DNA of 64,000 bases from Struthio camelus (GCF_040807025.1 NC_090968.1:1116001-1180000), one strand, 5' to 3'. Positions 38,441 to 50,673 are shown, counted from the first letter of the stretch. Numbers and translations: made by a program. The notes: generated by a model from the sequence alone, not told the origin.

Positions 38441-41400
38441 CAAGCTCGCCGAGGCACAGACACTGCCTCTCTCCGGCATCAAAAGCATCCGGAAGAAGCT
38501 GAGCATTTTCCAGTTGCTCGCACAAAGCTCGTCAGGGGATTTGAGCTTCCCCAGAGCTATTTATACACCACCCATTACGTTTGCATTCAGCCCATGCACT
38601 TAATGATGCAGAGCTGGATAGGTCCTCCAAGGCCCTCTAAGCTGATCTCCCAGGAAAAGGTGACACAAATGCACCTATTTCAGAGCTGCAAAGACCAGAG
38701 GAGCTATCTCAGGGTTGTGCTTGATGTTAGCCTACCCAAGAAAACCCTGGCAGAGCCACATCTGGTCATTGCCCTGCTGGAAACCGATGCCAGAAACCCC
38801 ACGCTTGCAACCGGAGGGGGTCTTGCACACTGCAAAAGCCATTCATGCTGCTTTGAGCATTGCAACACTGAGATGGGGGACAAACCCCAAACCTGCCCAC
38901 TCCCAGATGCTTTTTTGGGGAGAAAGAAGAGAACAGCCACGTTTCGCTTCCTCGCCCGCCACCCCTTGCATGTTGCTAGGACACCTGCGCGAGGCTCCAG
39001 CAATTTCGGGCTGGAGATGTGGCAAAGCGCAGCAGGAAGCTGCAAAAAGGAGAGGAAGAAATAAAGAAGTGAGGTGCTGGGGAGAGATACAGCACCCTCG
39101 GGGCAACACCAGCATGGGCAGGACAGGTAACAGCTCTCGGATAAATGCTTAACCCCCCAAAAATCCAGCATCAATGCTAATTGGGGCAAGATCCAAACCA
39201 TGCCCTGCAGCCTCCCAAACTGAAGCTCAAAGCAGAAAAATTTTGCCCAGAGCCAGGGAAGAGGCTTTTAACTAAGAGACGGGTCATGCAACCCACATCC
39301 AAAGTGTCCGCGCCGCTCAGGCTTTCAAACCCCTAAATAATAATTAAAACCGAGCCTGGTGTTGAGCCCACTTCCATCTGACATGGCAAAGCAAAGGAAG
39401 GAGAAGGCAAACAAGGAGATGGAGGGGACCTGGGCCCTGCAATGATCCCCCAAGGCACCTTGCAGGGGAGCGGGTGGGCGTTCAGAAACTCAGAGGACAC
39501 GTCAGCAGGAAGCATTTTGGGTCAAGGCAATTGTTTCTGGAGAGGAGCGGCATGTAAAACAAGCCAGCTTGCATTGGTTTTGTTGCTTAAGTCTCCAAAT
39601 AGCTGCCTAGATCCATGCAGAGGGCATTTTGGCACCAGCATTCGCTGCCAGGTGCGAAATCGCCCTCCTCCCTGGGATTTGGGGTGGCTCCTTCTTTAAT
39701 TTGCAACCAGCCACCCTCCTCCCAGGTCAGGGTTTTCCTTCCCCTGCTTATTCCAGTGCAGCAGCAAGCAAAACCCCATGCATTAGTCCACCAGGGTGGG
39801 TTTTTGCTTTGGTTATTTACTCCCCTGTTGTTTTCTCCCCTTGCATGCAGAAATTTATGACTCCTGCAGCAGCAGCAGCGCACAGCTCATCGCTGCTGCC
39901 CGCAGCTCAGGAGCCAGAGCAGCAGTTTGACTCAGCCATAAGGGAGGATTTAAAAAAACCCCATCCCCAAGCAGGTTTGCTCCCCCATTTAGCCTTTCCC
40001 ATGCCCTGCCTCTGCAGCCCACTTACCGGAGCTGCTGCAGTCACGCAAGGACCCTATCGCAACAGGGACACTGCGGCACCAGGCTGCTGGTTTTCACCCC
40101 ACAAATAGGCTTAAATACATGCTACAGATGTGCCCATCAGCATGCTGCAAACACGCAGCGCTCCCTTAGTCATCAGCTTAAGTCCACACAGCTCTTGCTC
40201 GGGGCAAGGAGGTGACTTCTAAAGCACACAGTGAACCAAAAACCACATTTCTAAAGGGGCTATTGAACACACACATCCTGCAAGGCCAAAAAGTTAAAAG
40301 GAGAAACCCACTGCCCAGAGTTTTGCAAAAATTTGCTACAGCGCTCCCCACCTCCAAACCTCGCCCAGGTAAGAGACCACCGTTTGGAGCCGGGGCCGCA
40401 GCCCCACGCGTCGACTCACGTTCGGCAAACATGACACAAGCCAGAGCCACGCGTCCTCCAGCCACCCTGCTTCATCTTCAACACCTGATGCACCTCTGTG
40501 AGGAGAGCAGCCCGGAGGAAAGAAAAGAGCTGTGGGCTGAGCACCCATTAAATAACCAACCGCCTCAACCTGGGAAACACAGAGCAGCTGCAAACTGCAA
40601 AGCCCAACGGGGAGCTCAGCTGGGCTCAGTTTAAAGCCCATGCAACACCAGCATGGGATCAAGAGCAGAGCAGGCTGCAATGAGATGGAGGAACGCGTGC
40701 AGGGGAGCTGGGCGCTTGCAAAACGAGCCCGTGCACGCTTGCACGCACGCTACCGGTCTAAGGCAGCCTATTTCTGGGGCTTTTAGAGTCAGAGATGTTT
40801 TATCCCCAAATTAATTGCAAGCAGCAGTTTGGCAAAGGCTTCCCCCTAGGGTCCTTCCACCTTGGCGAAGGGCAGAAAAACCCTGTGGAGCGGCCCCCTC
40901 CCCGGCCAGCAGCTTGGCAACGCTGTGCGGCACCCACGCCGACATTAGCACGGGGCATCGCCCGAGGGAGTTAATGCTGCCGAGCCACAGCGCCGAGTAT
41001 CCGGGCCCCGCTCGGCGCCACGGAAAAGAGCTCCGGCGGCTCCCCGTCATCTCTGGATGGGAGCTGGAGCTGCCGACAGATGTTTCCCCGGGGATCCAGC
41101 TGTGTCAGGCGGCCTTGCCTTGCTGCGCCCCAACGGGCGAAAGCTGGGCTTGACCCACGAGGGAAAAGCCGTGCAAAAGCCGTGCAAAACTCGGCACCCC
41201 GAGGGCAAGGCCAGGGTTTTCCCGCGCTGGCCCGGGCCACGCCGCCAGGAAAGCCAGGCTGAAAGCGGTTCCTGCCGTCCTGGAAAACGCAACAGGAAAA
41301 GCAAGGTTTTCCCCATCCGCCTGTTACAATGCCTTTTCCTTCGCTCCCGTAGAGCCGACGACAGGTATACAGCAGCGTCCGCAGAGAGGAAGGAAGGGGC

Positions 41401-41904
41401 CGTGGCTGGGGGAGCCCAGCGCATCCGCACCCGGAATAGCTTTGGCACCGGCAAGTTTGCATTTCTCCGAGCAATAAATACATCTGTTCTCCCTCACAAG
41501 GCTTTCCTTACCAGGAGTGATTTGTTTTTTCCCCCTCTCGTTCAAAAAGAAAGAAAATTTCCCCCTGGGGTGCATATCCCTGCAGACCACTGACAATTCA
41601 GTGGCCGGATCAGCCAAAAGCACAGATAACACCCGCGCCCCCATTCCCGCCCCAGCCGGGCTGCTTTGTTTTGGCTGTCAGGCTGCATGTTCAGTTCCTT
41701 GCACGGCAGTTGACGTGACAGCGAAAATAGCCGCTTCTTCAAAAGTCACTGCCTGCTCTTTCCAGCCGGGGGAAACCGAGGCAAGGGACACCGAGGTGAT
41801 GCGGTTGGCCCTGCTCGGCCAGGCCTCCTCCGGCAAGCATTTCCCAGCCCCAGCAGGCTGCGTCCCCATTGCTCTGCCGGATTTTTAGGCAATGCTGCCA
41901 TCGA

Positions 41905-41969
41905 GTGGTCCAGGCGCGTCCGCAGCCGGGATCCGGGTGCGGGTCCGGGCCTCCCACGGCCTGGACCAC
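41905..41969. repeat. Inverted repeat, 11-bp perfect arms
   Basis: GTGGTCCAGGC (41905-41915) and its exact reverse complement (41959-41969) enclose a 43-base GC-rich loop. No tRNA or known hairpin RNA matches it. Confidence 0.85.
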
Positions 41970-43377
41970 TGGACCGTCCTCCCGCAGGCAGCCCGTGAGA
42001 GGTCTCCTCTAGGACCTTTAGGAGCCTTTCGTTCCGTATCGATCGGCGCTGAAACGGGGTTCAAACGCTCAGTCCGACTTACCGCGGCGCTGGGGCCGTG
42101 CGCAGAGCTCAGCTGCGCCGTTCGGACCCAAACTTTTCCGCAGGGCCAGTGTGGAGGATCCAGAGATTGCACAACGGGAGGCTGCCGGCTCAGCACCTCT
42201 TCCTCCACCCATTTCAGAGCCTGCACCCCGAGAATATAATTCAGGAGCAATCGAGGAGCATCCCTCTAGCAAGCTGGAGGTACAGGCTCATCTTTAATAG
42301 GCAGCCTTTTCTCTCGTAACCCTTTCCTGGCGCTGTGCGGGCTGCCTAGTGCTCACTCTGCAGCCCGAGAAAAAAACAGCCGTCCTGGCAGGCAGCGATG
42401 CGGTTGTTGGTGGGTTTTTTTTTTTCCCCCCACGCTTGGCAGTTAAACAATACTGGAGGAGTCTGTTAAAATCACCCCTGCCTCATGGATTTTATAAACC
42501 CGGGCTGTGGGAAGGCACGAATCTGTGTTTGCGGCTTAATTGGATCCCAGCAGCTTATTCATGAGAGAACGGGACTTGTTCGCTGAGCGGGTTTCACCGA
42601 CGGGAACCGTATGCCCTTGCTACCGATGAGCCCTTAAGCGAAACGTCCTGTTTGCCGTGGTGGGAAGCCGATCACATCGGAGCGGGAAGACCTTTCCCTT
42701 GTCACAGAAGTCAAATATTTGCTGTAGCCATCGGGGATACGAAGGACTCGCCAGCTAAGGACGCACGCTAGTAAAGCCACGGGGAGAAACACCAGCACCG
42801 TCCGCCAAGCGTTATTTTGGAAAAGGTATATCCGGGCAGGTCTGGGCTTCATGGCACGGAGCAGCCGACGTCACCGTTAGCACAAGCGTACCAGAACGAT
42901 GCATTTTCGAGCCATTTCCCCCCCCCCCCAACGTTGCTCTGGTGCTGGGGGTAAAAGCTCAGCGGGGGGAGTCGTACAATTAACCACGTTTTTCAAATTA
43001 GTGACTTTTTGGAGACGGGCCGCCCTGCGCGCTCCTTGTCGGTCCCGCGGGGCAGCCGCGAGGCGTCCCCCCGAGAGGACACGACTGACGGCCCCGGGGG
43101 GAGCGCAGGGTGAGCGTCACCGGCCGCGGTGGCAAACCCGCTCCCGCCACCTTTGCCTCGTGCAAAAAAAGCGGTGGCCTGGACCGCTGGCAGCGCCACG
43201 CCGGCGGCATCGTCCGGCTCGCACCCGCTCGGCCCGACGGCCCAGCGGGGCGTCACTGGGGTGGCCGGACAGGGGGTGACGGTCCCCTGCAGCGGCACAA
43301 GGGCGGGCGATGGGGTGCTGCAGGGCTCGGGTGCGGCGGGCGGCGGGGGGGTCGCAGCGGCTCGGGAGCCCCCCGGT

Positions 43378-43401
43378 GGGGCCGGGGCCGGGGCCGGGGC
43401 C
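43378..43401. repeat. (GGGGCC)4 hexanucleotide repeat
   Basis: Four GGGGCC units in the GC-rich 5' flank of TACR1. This unit type can form G-quadruplexes. Confidence 0.88.
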
Positions 43402-43485
43402 AGCGCAGGCCGGCGGGGCAGGGGGGGCCCGGGGGAGGGCTCGGTGCCGGCTCTGCCCATCGCTCCCTGGCGCCGCCCGCGCCGC

Positions 43486-43493
43486 TACAAAAG
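43486..43493 (+). promoter_or_regulatory. Candidate TATA-like element for TACR1
   Basis: TACAAAAG stands alone as an AT-rich octamer in a very GC-rich stretch, 1.13 kb upstream of the start codon. If used, the minisatellite below would lie in the 5' UTR. This is positional inference only. Confidence 0.25.
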
Positions 43494-43557
43494 CCGCGGC
43501 CGAGCCTCGCCCGCCGCAGCCGGCTGCGCTCCGCGCCGCGCCGCGGGGACGCGCGGC

Positions 43558-43596
43558 CACCGGCACCGGCACCGGCACCGGCACCGGCACCGGCCC
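43558..43596. repeat. (CACCGG)n repeat
   Basis: About six CACCGG hexamers immediately before the longer minisatellite upstream of TACR1. Confidence 0.9.
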
Positions 43597-43599
43597 CGG

Positions 43600-44610
43600 C
43601 CGAACCGGGAAGGGCCCGAGCCGGCTGCACCCCGATCTGGGAGGGACCCGCGCCCCGAACCGGCTGCGCCCCGATCCGGAAGGGACCCGCACCCCGAACC
43701 AGGAGGGACCCGCGCCCCGAACCGGCTGCGCCCCGATCCGGAAGGGACCCGCAGCCCGATCTGGGAGGGACCCGTGCCCCGAACCGGCTGCGCCCCGATC
43801 CGGGAGGGACCCGCGCCCCGAACCGGCTGTGACCCGATCCGGGAGGGACCTGCTGCACCCTGAACCAGCTGCACCCCGAACCAGGTGGGACCTGCGCCCT
43901 GAACTGGCTGCACCCCGATCTGGGAGGGACCAGTTTCCCAAACCGGCTGTGCCCCAATCCAGGAAGGATCTGCTTCCCAAACCGCCTGCACCCTGATCCA
44001 GGAGGAACCTGTGCCCCGATCCCGGGGGGACCCACTTCCTGAACCGGCTGCGCCTCGAACCAGGAGGGACCCATGCCTGATCCCAGAGGAATCTGATTCC
44101 CGAACCAGCTGCAACCCAAACCGGGAGGGATCCGCTTCCCAAACCTGCTGTGCTCTGATACAAGAGGAACCTGCACCCCAAAGCAGCTGCTCCCTGAAGC
44201 AGCTGCACCCCGAACCAGGAGGAACCTGAACCCCGAACCGGCTGCACCCTGACCCATGAGGGACCCATGCCCCAAACCTGCTGAGCCCCGAACCAGGAGG
44301 GACCTGTGCCCCAAAGCAGCTGCACCCTACTCCGGCTGCACCCCGCACCCTTGAGCTGCGTGCACCCCAAATCAGGAGGACCATGCACCCTGAACCAACT
44401 GTGCCCTGAACCCGGAGGGACCCGTGCACCCCGACCTGGCAGCGCCCCAAACCGGGAGATACCTGCAGCTACACCCTGAACTGGGAGGGACTTGCGCCGC
44501 GGGGCCCATCCGGCTGTGCCCGCAACCGGTCCAGCGGTGCTCCGAAACGGCCAGTGATGCCCTGAACCGGGAGGACCTGCGCCTTGCTCCAGCTCTGCCC
44601 CGAACCGGGC
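43600..44610. repeat. GC-rich two-module minisatellite upstream of TACR1
   Basis: The array is built from a 16-bp module A (GAACCGGCTGCGCCCC) and a 23-bp module B (GATCCGGGAGGGACCCGC plus GCCCC). From 43657 the order is A B B, A B B, A B, A B, giving 62- and 39-bp periods. Copies before about 43850 are nearly identical; later ones drift (CTGCACCC, CCAGGAGGGAC and so on) and continue to within a few bases of the TACR1 start codon. The array has few stop codons in any frame, producing spurious minus-strand open frames of up to 423 codons. Confidence 0.92.
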
Positions 44611-44618
44611 TGGATAAC

Positions 44619-45019
44619 ATGGATAACACCCTGCCCGTAGCGGGGGAGCTGGAGCGCCGGTGGCTGCACAACGCCTCGCTCAACGAGTCCTACGCCAACC
44701 AGTTCGTGCAGCCGCCCTGGCAGGTGGCCCTGTGGGCCGTCGCCTACGCCCTCATCGTGGTCGTCTCGGTGGTGGGCAACGTGGTGGTGATGTGGATTAT
44801 CCTGGCCCACAAGCGGATGCGCACCGTCACCAACTACTTCCTGGTGAACCTGGCCTTCGCCGAAGCCTCCATGGCCGCCTTCAACACGGTGGTGAACTTC
44901 ACCTACGCCGTCCACAACGAGTGGTACTATGGGCTGCTCTACTGCAAGTTCCACAACTTCTTCCCCATCGCCGCCGTCTTCGCCAGCATCTACTCCATGA
45001 CGGCCATCGCCCTGGACAG
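44619..45019 (+). CDS. TACR1: TACR1 exon 1 (start codon, TM1-TM3)
   Basis: ATG 44619; 133 codons plus two bases, donor GTGAGC at 45020. It encodes the glycosylated N-terminus, TM1-TM3 and the D of DRY. The start MDNTLPV is chosen by homology to MDNVLPV. The frame stays open upstream to another ATG at 44424, but those 65 codons are minisatellite sequence. Confidence 0.95.
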
Positions 45020-47479
45020 GTGAGCTCCGGCCTTGAACCCCAGCCCCTTCGCTCGGCCGGCAGGCAGGATGGGGGCCGCGGTGCCCTCCTTGCGGCGCGC
45101 CGCTCTCCGGGTCTGCCCCCGGCCGGGTGCTTTGCTCGGCTCCGGCTGCCTCTGCGGCCGCCGGAAAACGTTGCGACGGGAAGCAAGGCTGGTTTTGTTA
45201 AAGCAGTGCTGGAAATAATCCCGCTTCCCTCACCTTGGCTGCAGGGGAGCGTTTTTGGGCGGCCTTTTAGCGAGGAGCCGCCTGCAAAGGGCTCGGGGAA
45301 AGGCTTTTCGAACCGCTGTGCGTGTCGTCGCCGTCTCTGCGTGCGCGTTCGTAGCGTCTGGCCAGCCTCTCCCTTCCCGGCTCCTCAACTAATTCATTTC
45401 CCCATCTGCTCATTTAAAAGTGAAATTGGTGTTTAGCACAAAATGGCATCACCTAATGACATTAAGGACGTGCGCGTGTGTGCGGCGGACATGCCTTCGC
45501 TGCATCTTAGCTGCTCCTTGTAGCTCGGACTCAGCTGCAAACCGGCTAAGGAGCCTCGGCGAGAGGCTGGCGCCTCGGGGAAAGGCACTGCTCTGCGTTC
45601 GGGCTCGACTGCATGGCTGCGCCGGGTCGGCCGCTCGCCGGCTCGTCCCCCACAGCACCAGCCTTTTTTAAAAAAAAAAAACCTTGATTTTGTTGCTGGG
45701 GGTCGCGGGGAGGGAAGGCGCTGGGAATTCACGTATTTTTGCCCCGGCGGCCAGCGTGGCTTAGTTACTTATTTACCGCCCGTTTCCTCCTGGCGTTGCC
45801 CAACGGCTCGGGAGCAGCGGCCGAGCGCGATGCCGCTTGCTCCGGATAAAAGTTCGGCAAACGCTCGCTGCGGCTCGGGGAGGTGGCGTTTGCCGAGGAG
45901 ACGGGAGAGGAGGGATGAGCGAGGGGGTCGGTAGCGCGAAACAGCCACGCCGAGATACCCTCCTCCCTCCCTCCCGGCACCTCCGCCACGCCGCTCCTCT
46001 CTCTGCCTCCCCTTCTGCTTTTCCAAACCGCCCAGAAATCTTTCCATCGATGGCGTTTTCCACCTCAGCACTATAGAGGGGGGGAAAAAAATATCGAGGC
46101 TCCCAGGCGGTTTTGCAATCCCTGGCATTTCCAACGCAACATATTTCATGGAGACAGCCGAGCTCTGGAACGTTTCTTTTGGTCCCTCTTCCCAAAAACG
46201 CATTTTTGGCTGGGGACTCATGCGAATTTGGACTGCCGTATGCCGGCACATTTTGAGCCGAAGTGTAAGTACTGCACGAGCTGGCACGGATATTTCCCTG
46301 GGAGAAATCACAGCGCTGCCACAACTCATTCCCTGACAGCTGGGGAAACGCAGCTTTAAGACGTACGACGCTCGAGCCGTGAAAAACACTCTCGGGGTTT
46401 GTTTCCTGGGCTCGCGGAGCGGTTACAAGCCGGCGAGCCCGACCCTCATCGCTCCGAGGCCGAAATAAATGAATTGGACATCACTGAGCTCCCGCACTGG
46501 GGGAGAATCGAGGCAATAGCAGCTAAAAAGGAGAGTCCTAGCAGGGTGGCTCTGTTCCTCCCTGATGGCATTTCAGGCTCTGGTTCAGGAGCGTTTCGAG
46601 GATGTTGGGAGCGAAAGAGCCTCTTTCAGGTTACGAAGAGTTACGGAGATGATGCTCCGTTTGCAGCGCGAATCGGCCCTCAACCTGCACCGCGCTCCCC
46701 CCCACCCCACACCAACCTCGCAGAGCTGCTGCTCATAACGAAAAGCAGATCGGGCGAGGCAAGCTGGAGGAGCCGGCTGGGCTCGAATCGGTCCGTGCAG
46801 CGGGCGCGTGGCTGGCGGGAGCGAAGGCAGGCTTGGGAGCCCGGCACCCGGTTTCTGGGCGGTCGGCGTTGCCGGCTTTCCTCTTGCATTTGCAAGCTTT
46901 CTGGAGCGAGCCGCCGAGGGCCCGTTGCAACTGCCTCTCGTCGAGCAGGATTTCAGCTTTGCAGGCTGGTCGGACCGGCACGGGGCCGAGGGTGGGCTGC
47001 CAAAACCTGCGCGCGCAGGCTTGGCGTGCCTGCACCCAGCCCTGGGTTTGGGTTTTTTTGGCAAAACCCCTGCAGGTTCCTTGGGGTTCACGGCTCTCGG
47101 GGAGCTCCCGAGCCAAAACGGAGAGGGCGGTTTTGGGAACGGGGCCCAGGCCCTTGCGTCAAGCTGTCCCGCACGCGCAGAAAGCGATGCAGAATGCCGA
47201 GGTCCTCCAACGCGCCCGCCGAGGACTCACCGGAGAGGAGAGCGGAGTCGCCGACGGCAGGCCACTGCAGCGGTGCTGCCACCCTAACCCAGGTCTGTTC
47301 GCTGGGCCCTTCCGCCTGGATGCGTTTTTCGGCCCCAAATTTGCATTGGGGTAGGAGGCTGGGAGGGCGAACGCAGCAATGCCCGTCCTGGGCCCCTCCG
47401 GGCGAGGAGCGCACGACATCTCCACTAGCATTTCCAAGAGCTGGGAAACTGCTCCTTCTCTGGGAGAAGGGAATGGTGG

Positions 47480-47735
47480 TGAAGGGTCTGGGAGCCCAGG
47501 TCGTTTTCTCCTCAATCTTGCCTGTGAGGGGAAAGGATGGGAGGAGGAGTAGACGAGTTTTCCAAGCTAACAGCTGGCTGCGCCGCTGGTGTTGGCAACA
47601 GGGCTTTGGTTTCTATGACCATGGGACCCTGTTGGAAGATGGACAGCTGATGGGGAGAGATGGGATCCACCTTACCAAGCGGGGCCTGTCTTTGCCAACA
47701 GATTGGCCAGCCTGGTAAGGAGGGCTTTAAACTAG
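47480..47735 (+). pseudogene. CR1 ORF1 3' remnant (SGNH esterase-like end)
   Basis: The stretch with SSILPV, GFYDHGT and DGIHLTKRG resembles the final blocks of the SGNH/GDSL esterase in CR1 ORF1, including the D-x-x-H pair of the catalytic triad. A frameshift just after KRG (about 47683-47690) moves the original C-terminus ([14 protein letters not shown], stop TAG at 47733-47735) into another frame. Confidence 0.7.
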
Positions 47736-47739
47736 GCAA

Positions 47740-50673
47740 GATGGGGGAAGGGGAGTGGTATAGTGGCAGGGGAGTCAGTAAAACACCGCTCAAGTCAGGA
47801 TGCCTCCAGCGGGTGCATACAGCCAGGGGAGACAGCATGGGACATGGCTATGGAGGATCCTCTTGCACCTCTCCTGGGAAGCTTGCATGCTTGACTGGCT
47901 CTCTGAAATGCCTGTACACCAATGCACGCAGCATGGGGAATAAACAGGAAGAGTTAGAGGTCTGTGTGCGGTTGCAGGGCCATGATCTCATTGCAGTTAC
48001 AGAGACACGGTGGGATAGTTCACATGACTGGAAGGCTGTCATGGATGGCTACGTGCTTTTTAGGAAAGACAGGCCAGGAAGGCGAGGTGGTGGAGTTGCT
48101 CTTTATGTGAGGGAGCAGCTAGAATGTATGGAGCTCTGCCTCGGGGTGGATGAAGAGCAAGTGGAGAGCCTATGGGTAAGGATTAAAGGGCAGGCTAACA
48201 TGGGTGACACTGTTGTGGGGGTTTACTACAGGCCACCTGATCAGGAGGAAGTTGTCGATGAGGCCTTCTACCGACAGCTGGAAGTAGCCTCACGATCACA
48301 GGCCCTGGTTCTCATGGGAGACTTCAACCACCCTGACATCTGCTGGGAAGACAGCACAGCTAGGCACAAACAGTCGAGGAGGTTCCTGCAGAGCACTGAG
48401 GATAACTTCTTGACTCGGGTGGTGGAGATGCCAACAAGGAGAGGTGCAATGCTAGACCTTGTACTAACAAACCAAGAAGGTCTAGTTGGAGATGTGAAGG
48501 TTGGGGGCAGCCTTGGCTGCAGTGACCATGAGATGGTGGAGTTCGGGCTCCTACCAGGAGGGAGCAGGGCAATGAGTAGGATTGCAACACTGGACTTCAG
48601 GAGAGCTAACTTTGGCCTCTTGAGGGACCTACTTGGAGGACTCTCATGGGGTAGGGCCCCAGAAGGAAGAGGGGTCCAAGAAAGCTGGTTAATATTCAAG
48701 CATCACTTCCTTCAGGCTCAAGAGCAGTGCATCCCTCTGAGTAAGAAGTCGAGCAAAGCGGGCAGGAGACCTGCATGGAGGAGCAAGGAACTCCTGACAA
48801 AACTCCAACAGAAGAAGGAAGTCTACAGAATGTGGAAAAGGGGACAGGCAACTTGGGAGGAATACAGGGACGTTGTCAGAGTAGGCAGGGATGCAACAAG
48901 GAAGGCTAAGGCCCATTTGGAATGAAATCTGGCAAGGGATGTCAAGGACAACAAGAAGGGGTTCTTCAAATACATCACTAGCAAAAGGAAGACTAGGGAA
49001 AATGTGGGCCCGCTGCTGAATGGGGCGGGTGCCCTGGTAACGAAGGATACAGAGAAGGCAGAGTTACTGAATGCTGCCTTTGCTTCAGTCTTTACTGCTA
49101 AGGCCAGCCCTGGGGAATTCCAGAGCCTGGGGACAAGAGAGGAAGGCTGGAGAAAGGAAGACTCTCCCTTGGTCGAGGAGGATTGGGTTAGAGATCTTTT
49201 GTCCAAACTTGACATCCACAAATCCATGGTCCCTAATGGGATGCACCCATGAGTGCTGAGGGAGCTGGCGGATGTTATCACTAAGCCACTATCCATCCTC
49301 TTTGAAAGGTCCTGGAGATCAGGAGAGGTGCCTGAGGACTGGAAGAAAGCCAATGTCACCCCAGTCTTCGAAAAGGGCAAGAAGGAGGAGCCAGGAAAGT
49401 ACAGGCCTGTCAGCCTCTCCTCCATCCCCGCAAAGGTGATGGGGCAGCTCATCCTGGACGTCCTCACTAAGCATGTGGAGGACAAGAAGGTGATCAGGAG
49501 TAGTCAGCATGGATTCACCAAAGGGAAATCATGCTTGACCAACCTGATAACCTTCTCTGATGGAATGACTGGCTGGGTAGATGAGGGCAGAGCAGTGGGT
49601 GTTGTCTCCCTGGACTTCTGCAAGGCTTTTGACACTGCCTCCCATCACATCCTCATAGGCAAGCTCCGGAAGTGTGGGTTGGATGAGTGGATGGGGAGGT
49701 GGCTTGAGAGCTGGCTAGATGGCAGAGCTCAGAGGGTTGTGGTCAGTGGCGCAGAGTCTAGTTGGAGGCCTGTAGCTAGCGGTGTCCCCCAGGGGTCAAT
49801 ACTGGGCCCAGCCTTGTTCAATGTATTCCTCGATGACCCGGATGAAGGGACAGAGTGCACCCTCAGCAAGTTTGATGATGATACTAAACTGGGGGGAGAG
49901 GCTAACACACCAGAAGGCTGTGTTGCCATTGAGAGGGACCTGGACAGGCTGGAGAGGTGGCGGAGAGGAACCTCCTGAAGTTCAACAAAGGCAAGTGCAA
50001 GGTCCTGCACCTAGGGAGGAATAATCCCATGCACCAGTACAGGCTGGGGGCTGACCTGCTGGAAAGCAGCTCTGCCGAGAAGGACCTGGGAGTGCTGGTG
50101 CTCAGCAAGGTCAGCATGAGCCAGCAGTGTGTCCTTGTGGCCAAGAAGGCCAATGGTATGCTGGGGTGCATTAGGCAGAGTGTTGGCAGCAGGTGGAGGG
50201 AGGTGATCCTGCCCCTCTCCTCAGCCCTGGGGAGGCCTCACCTGGAGTCCTGTGTCCAGTTCTGGGCTCCCCAGTACAAGAGAGACACGGCACTACTGGA
50301 GAGAGTCCAGCGGAGGGCTACCAAGATGATGAGGGGACTGGAGCACCTCTCCTATGAAGAAAGGCTGAGAGAGCTGGGCCTGTTCAGTCTGGAGAAGAGA
50401 AGATTGAGAGGTGATCTCATCAACGTGTACAAGTATCTGAAGGGGGAGTGTCAAGAGGATGAGGCCAGCCTCTTCTCCGTGGTGCCCAGCAACAGGACAA
50501 GAGGCAATGGGCAGAAACTGGAACACAGGAAGTTCCACCTAAACCTGAGAAAAAACTTCTTCCCTGTGAGGGTGACAGAGCACTGGCACAGGTTGCCCAG
50601 AGAGGTAGTGGAGTCTTCTTCCCTGGAGATATTCGAAACCCGTCTGGATGTGATCCTGGGCAACATGCTCTAG
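47740..50673 (+). pseudogene. CR1 ORF2 (endonuclease-reverse transcriptase), broken
   Basis: The polyprotein that nicks DNA and primes reverse transcription of the LINE. The endonuclease part runs to 48925, where TGA interrupts; the same frame continues from 48926, is cut by a second TGA at 49250-49252 (HP-stop-VLREL, a probable CGA to TGA decay) and then carries the reverse transcriptase to about 49960. A one-base deletion there shifts the remaining frame ([13 protein letters not shown] to the stop at 50673). The copy at 3573-4818 retains the missing G at that place. Confidence 0.9.

Larger units (their letters stand above)
30551..44618. other. Divergent intergenic interval TSPAN15-like / TACR1
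   Basis: These 14 kb separate two start codons that face away from each other, so both 5' regulatory regions must be here unless upstream noncoding exons exist. The tetraspanin side (30551-31250) has a tandem repeat and a TA/T tract. The middle (31250-42900) is less GC-rich and contains no recognisable exon, RNA gene or long transposon; a possible eroded CR1 scrap is at 38408-38440. The TACR1 side (42900-44618) is extremely GC-rich and repetitive. Confidence 0.65.

Noticed and set aside
38390-39064. Plus-strand open frame of 224 codons
   Set aside because: Begins in a possible CR1 scrap, then has no recognisable domain or exon structure.
31250-42900. HK2, POLE4 or other 2p13 genes hidden in the intergenic interval
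   Set aside because: I looked for their conserved blocks in open frames on both strands and saw none; a translated search would be decisive.
43117-44450. Minus-strand open frames of 321-423 codons upstream of TACR1
   Set aside because: They are produced by the GC-rich minisatellite, whose modules contain no stop codons in several frames at once; the predicted proteins are Gly/Ser/Arg/Pro repeats with no known domain.
46399-47718. Plus-strand open frame of 439 codons in TACR1 intron 1
   Set aside because: Only its last 80 or so codons have meaning (CR1 ORF1 end); the rest is GC-rich intron sequence fused by chance.
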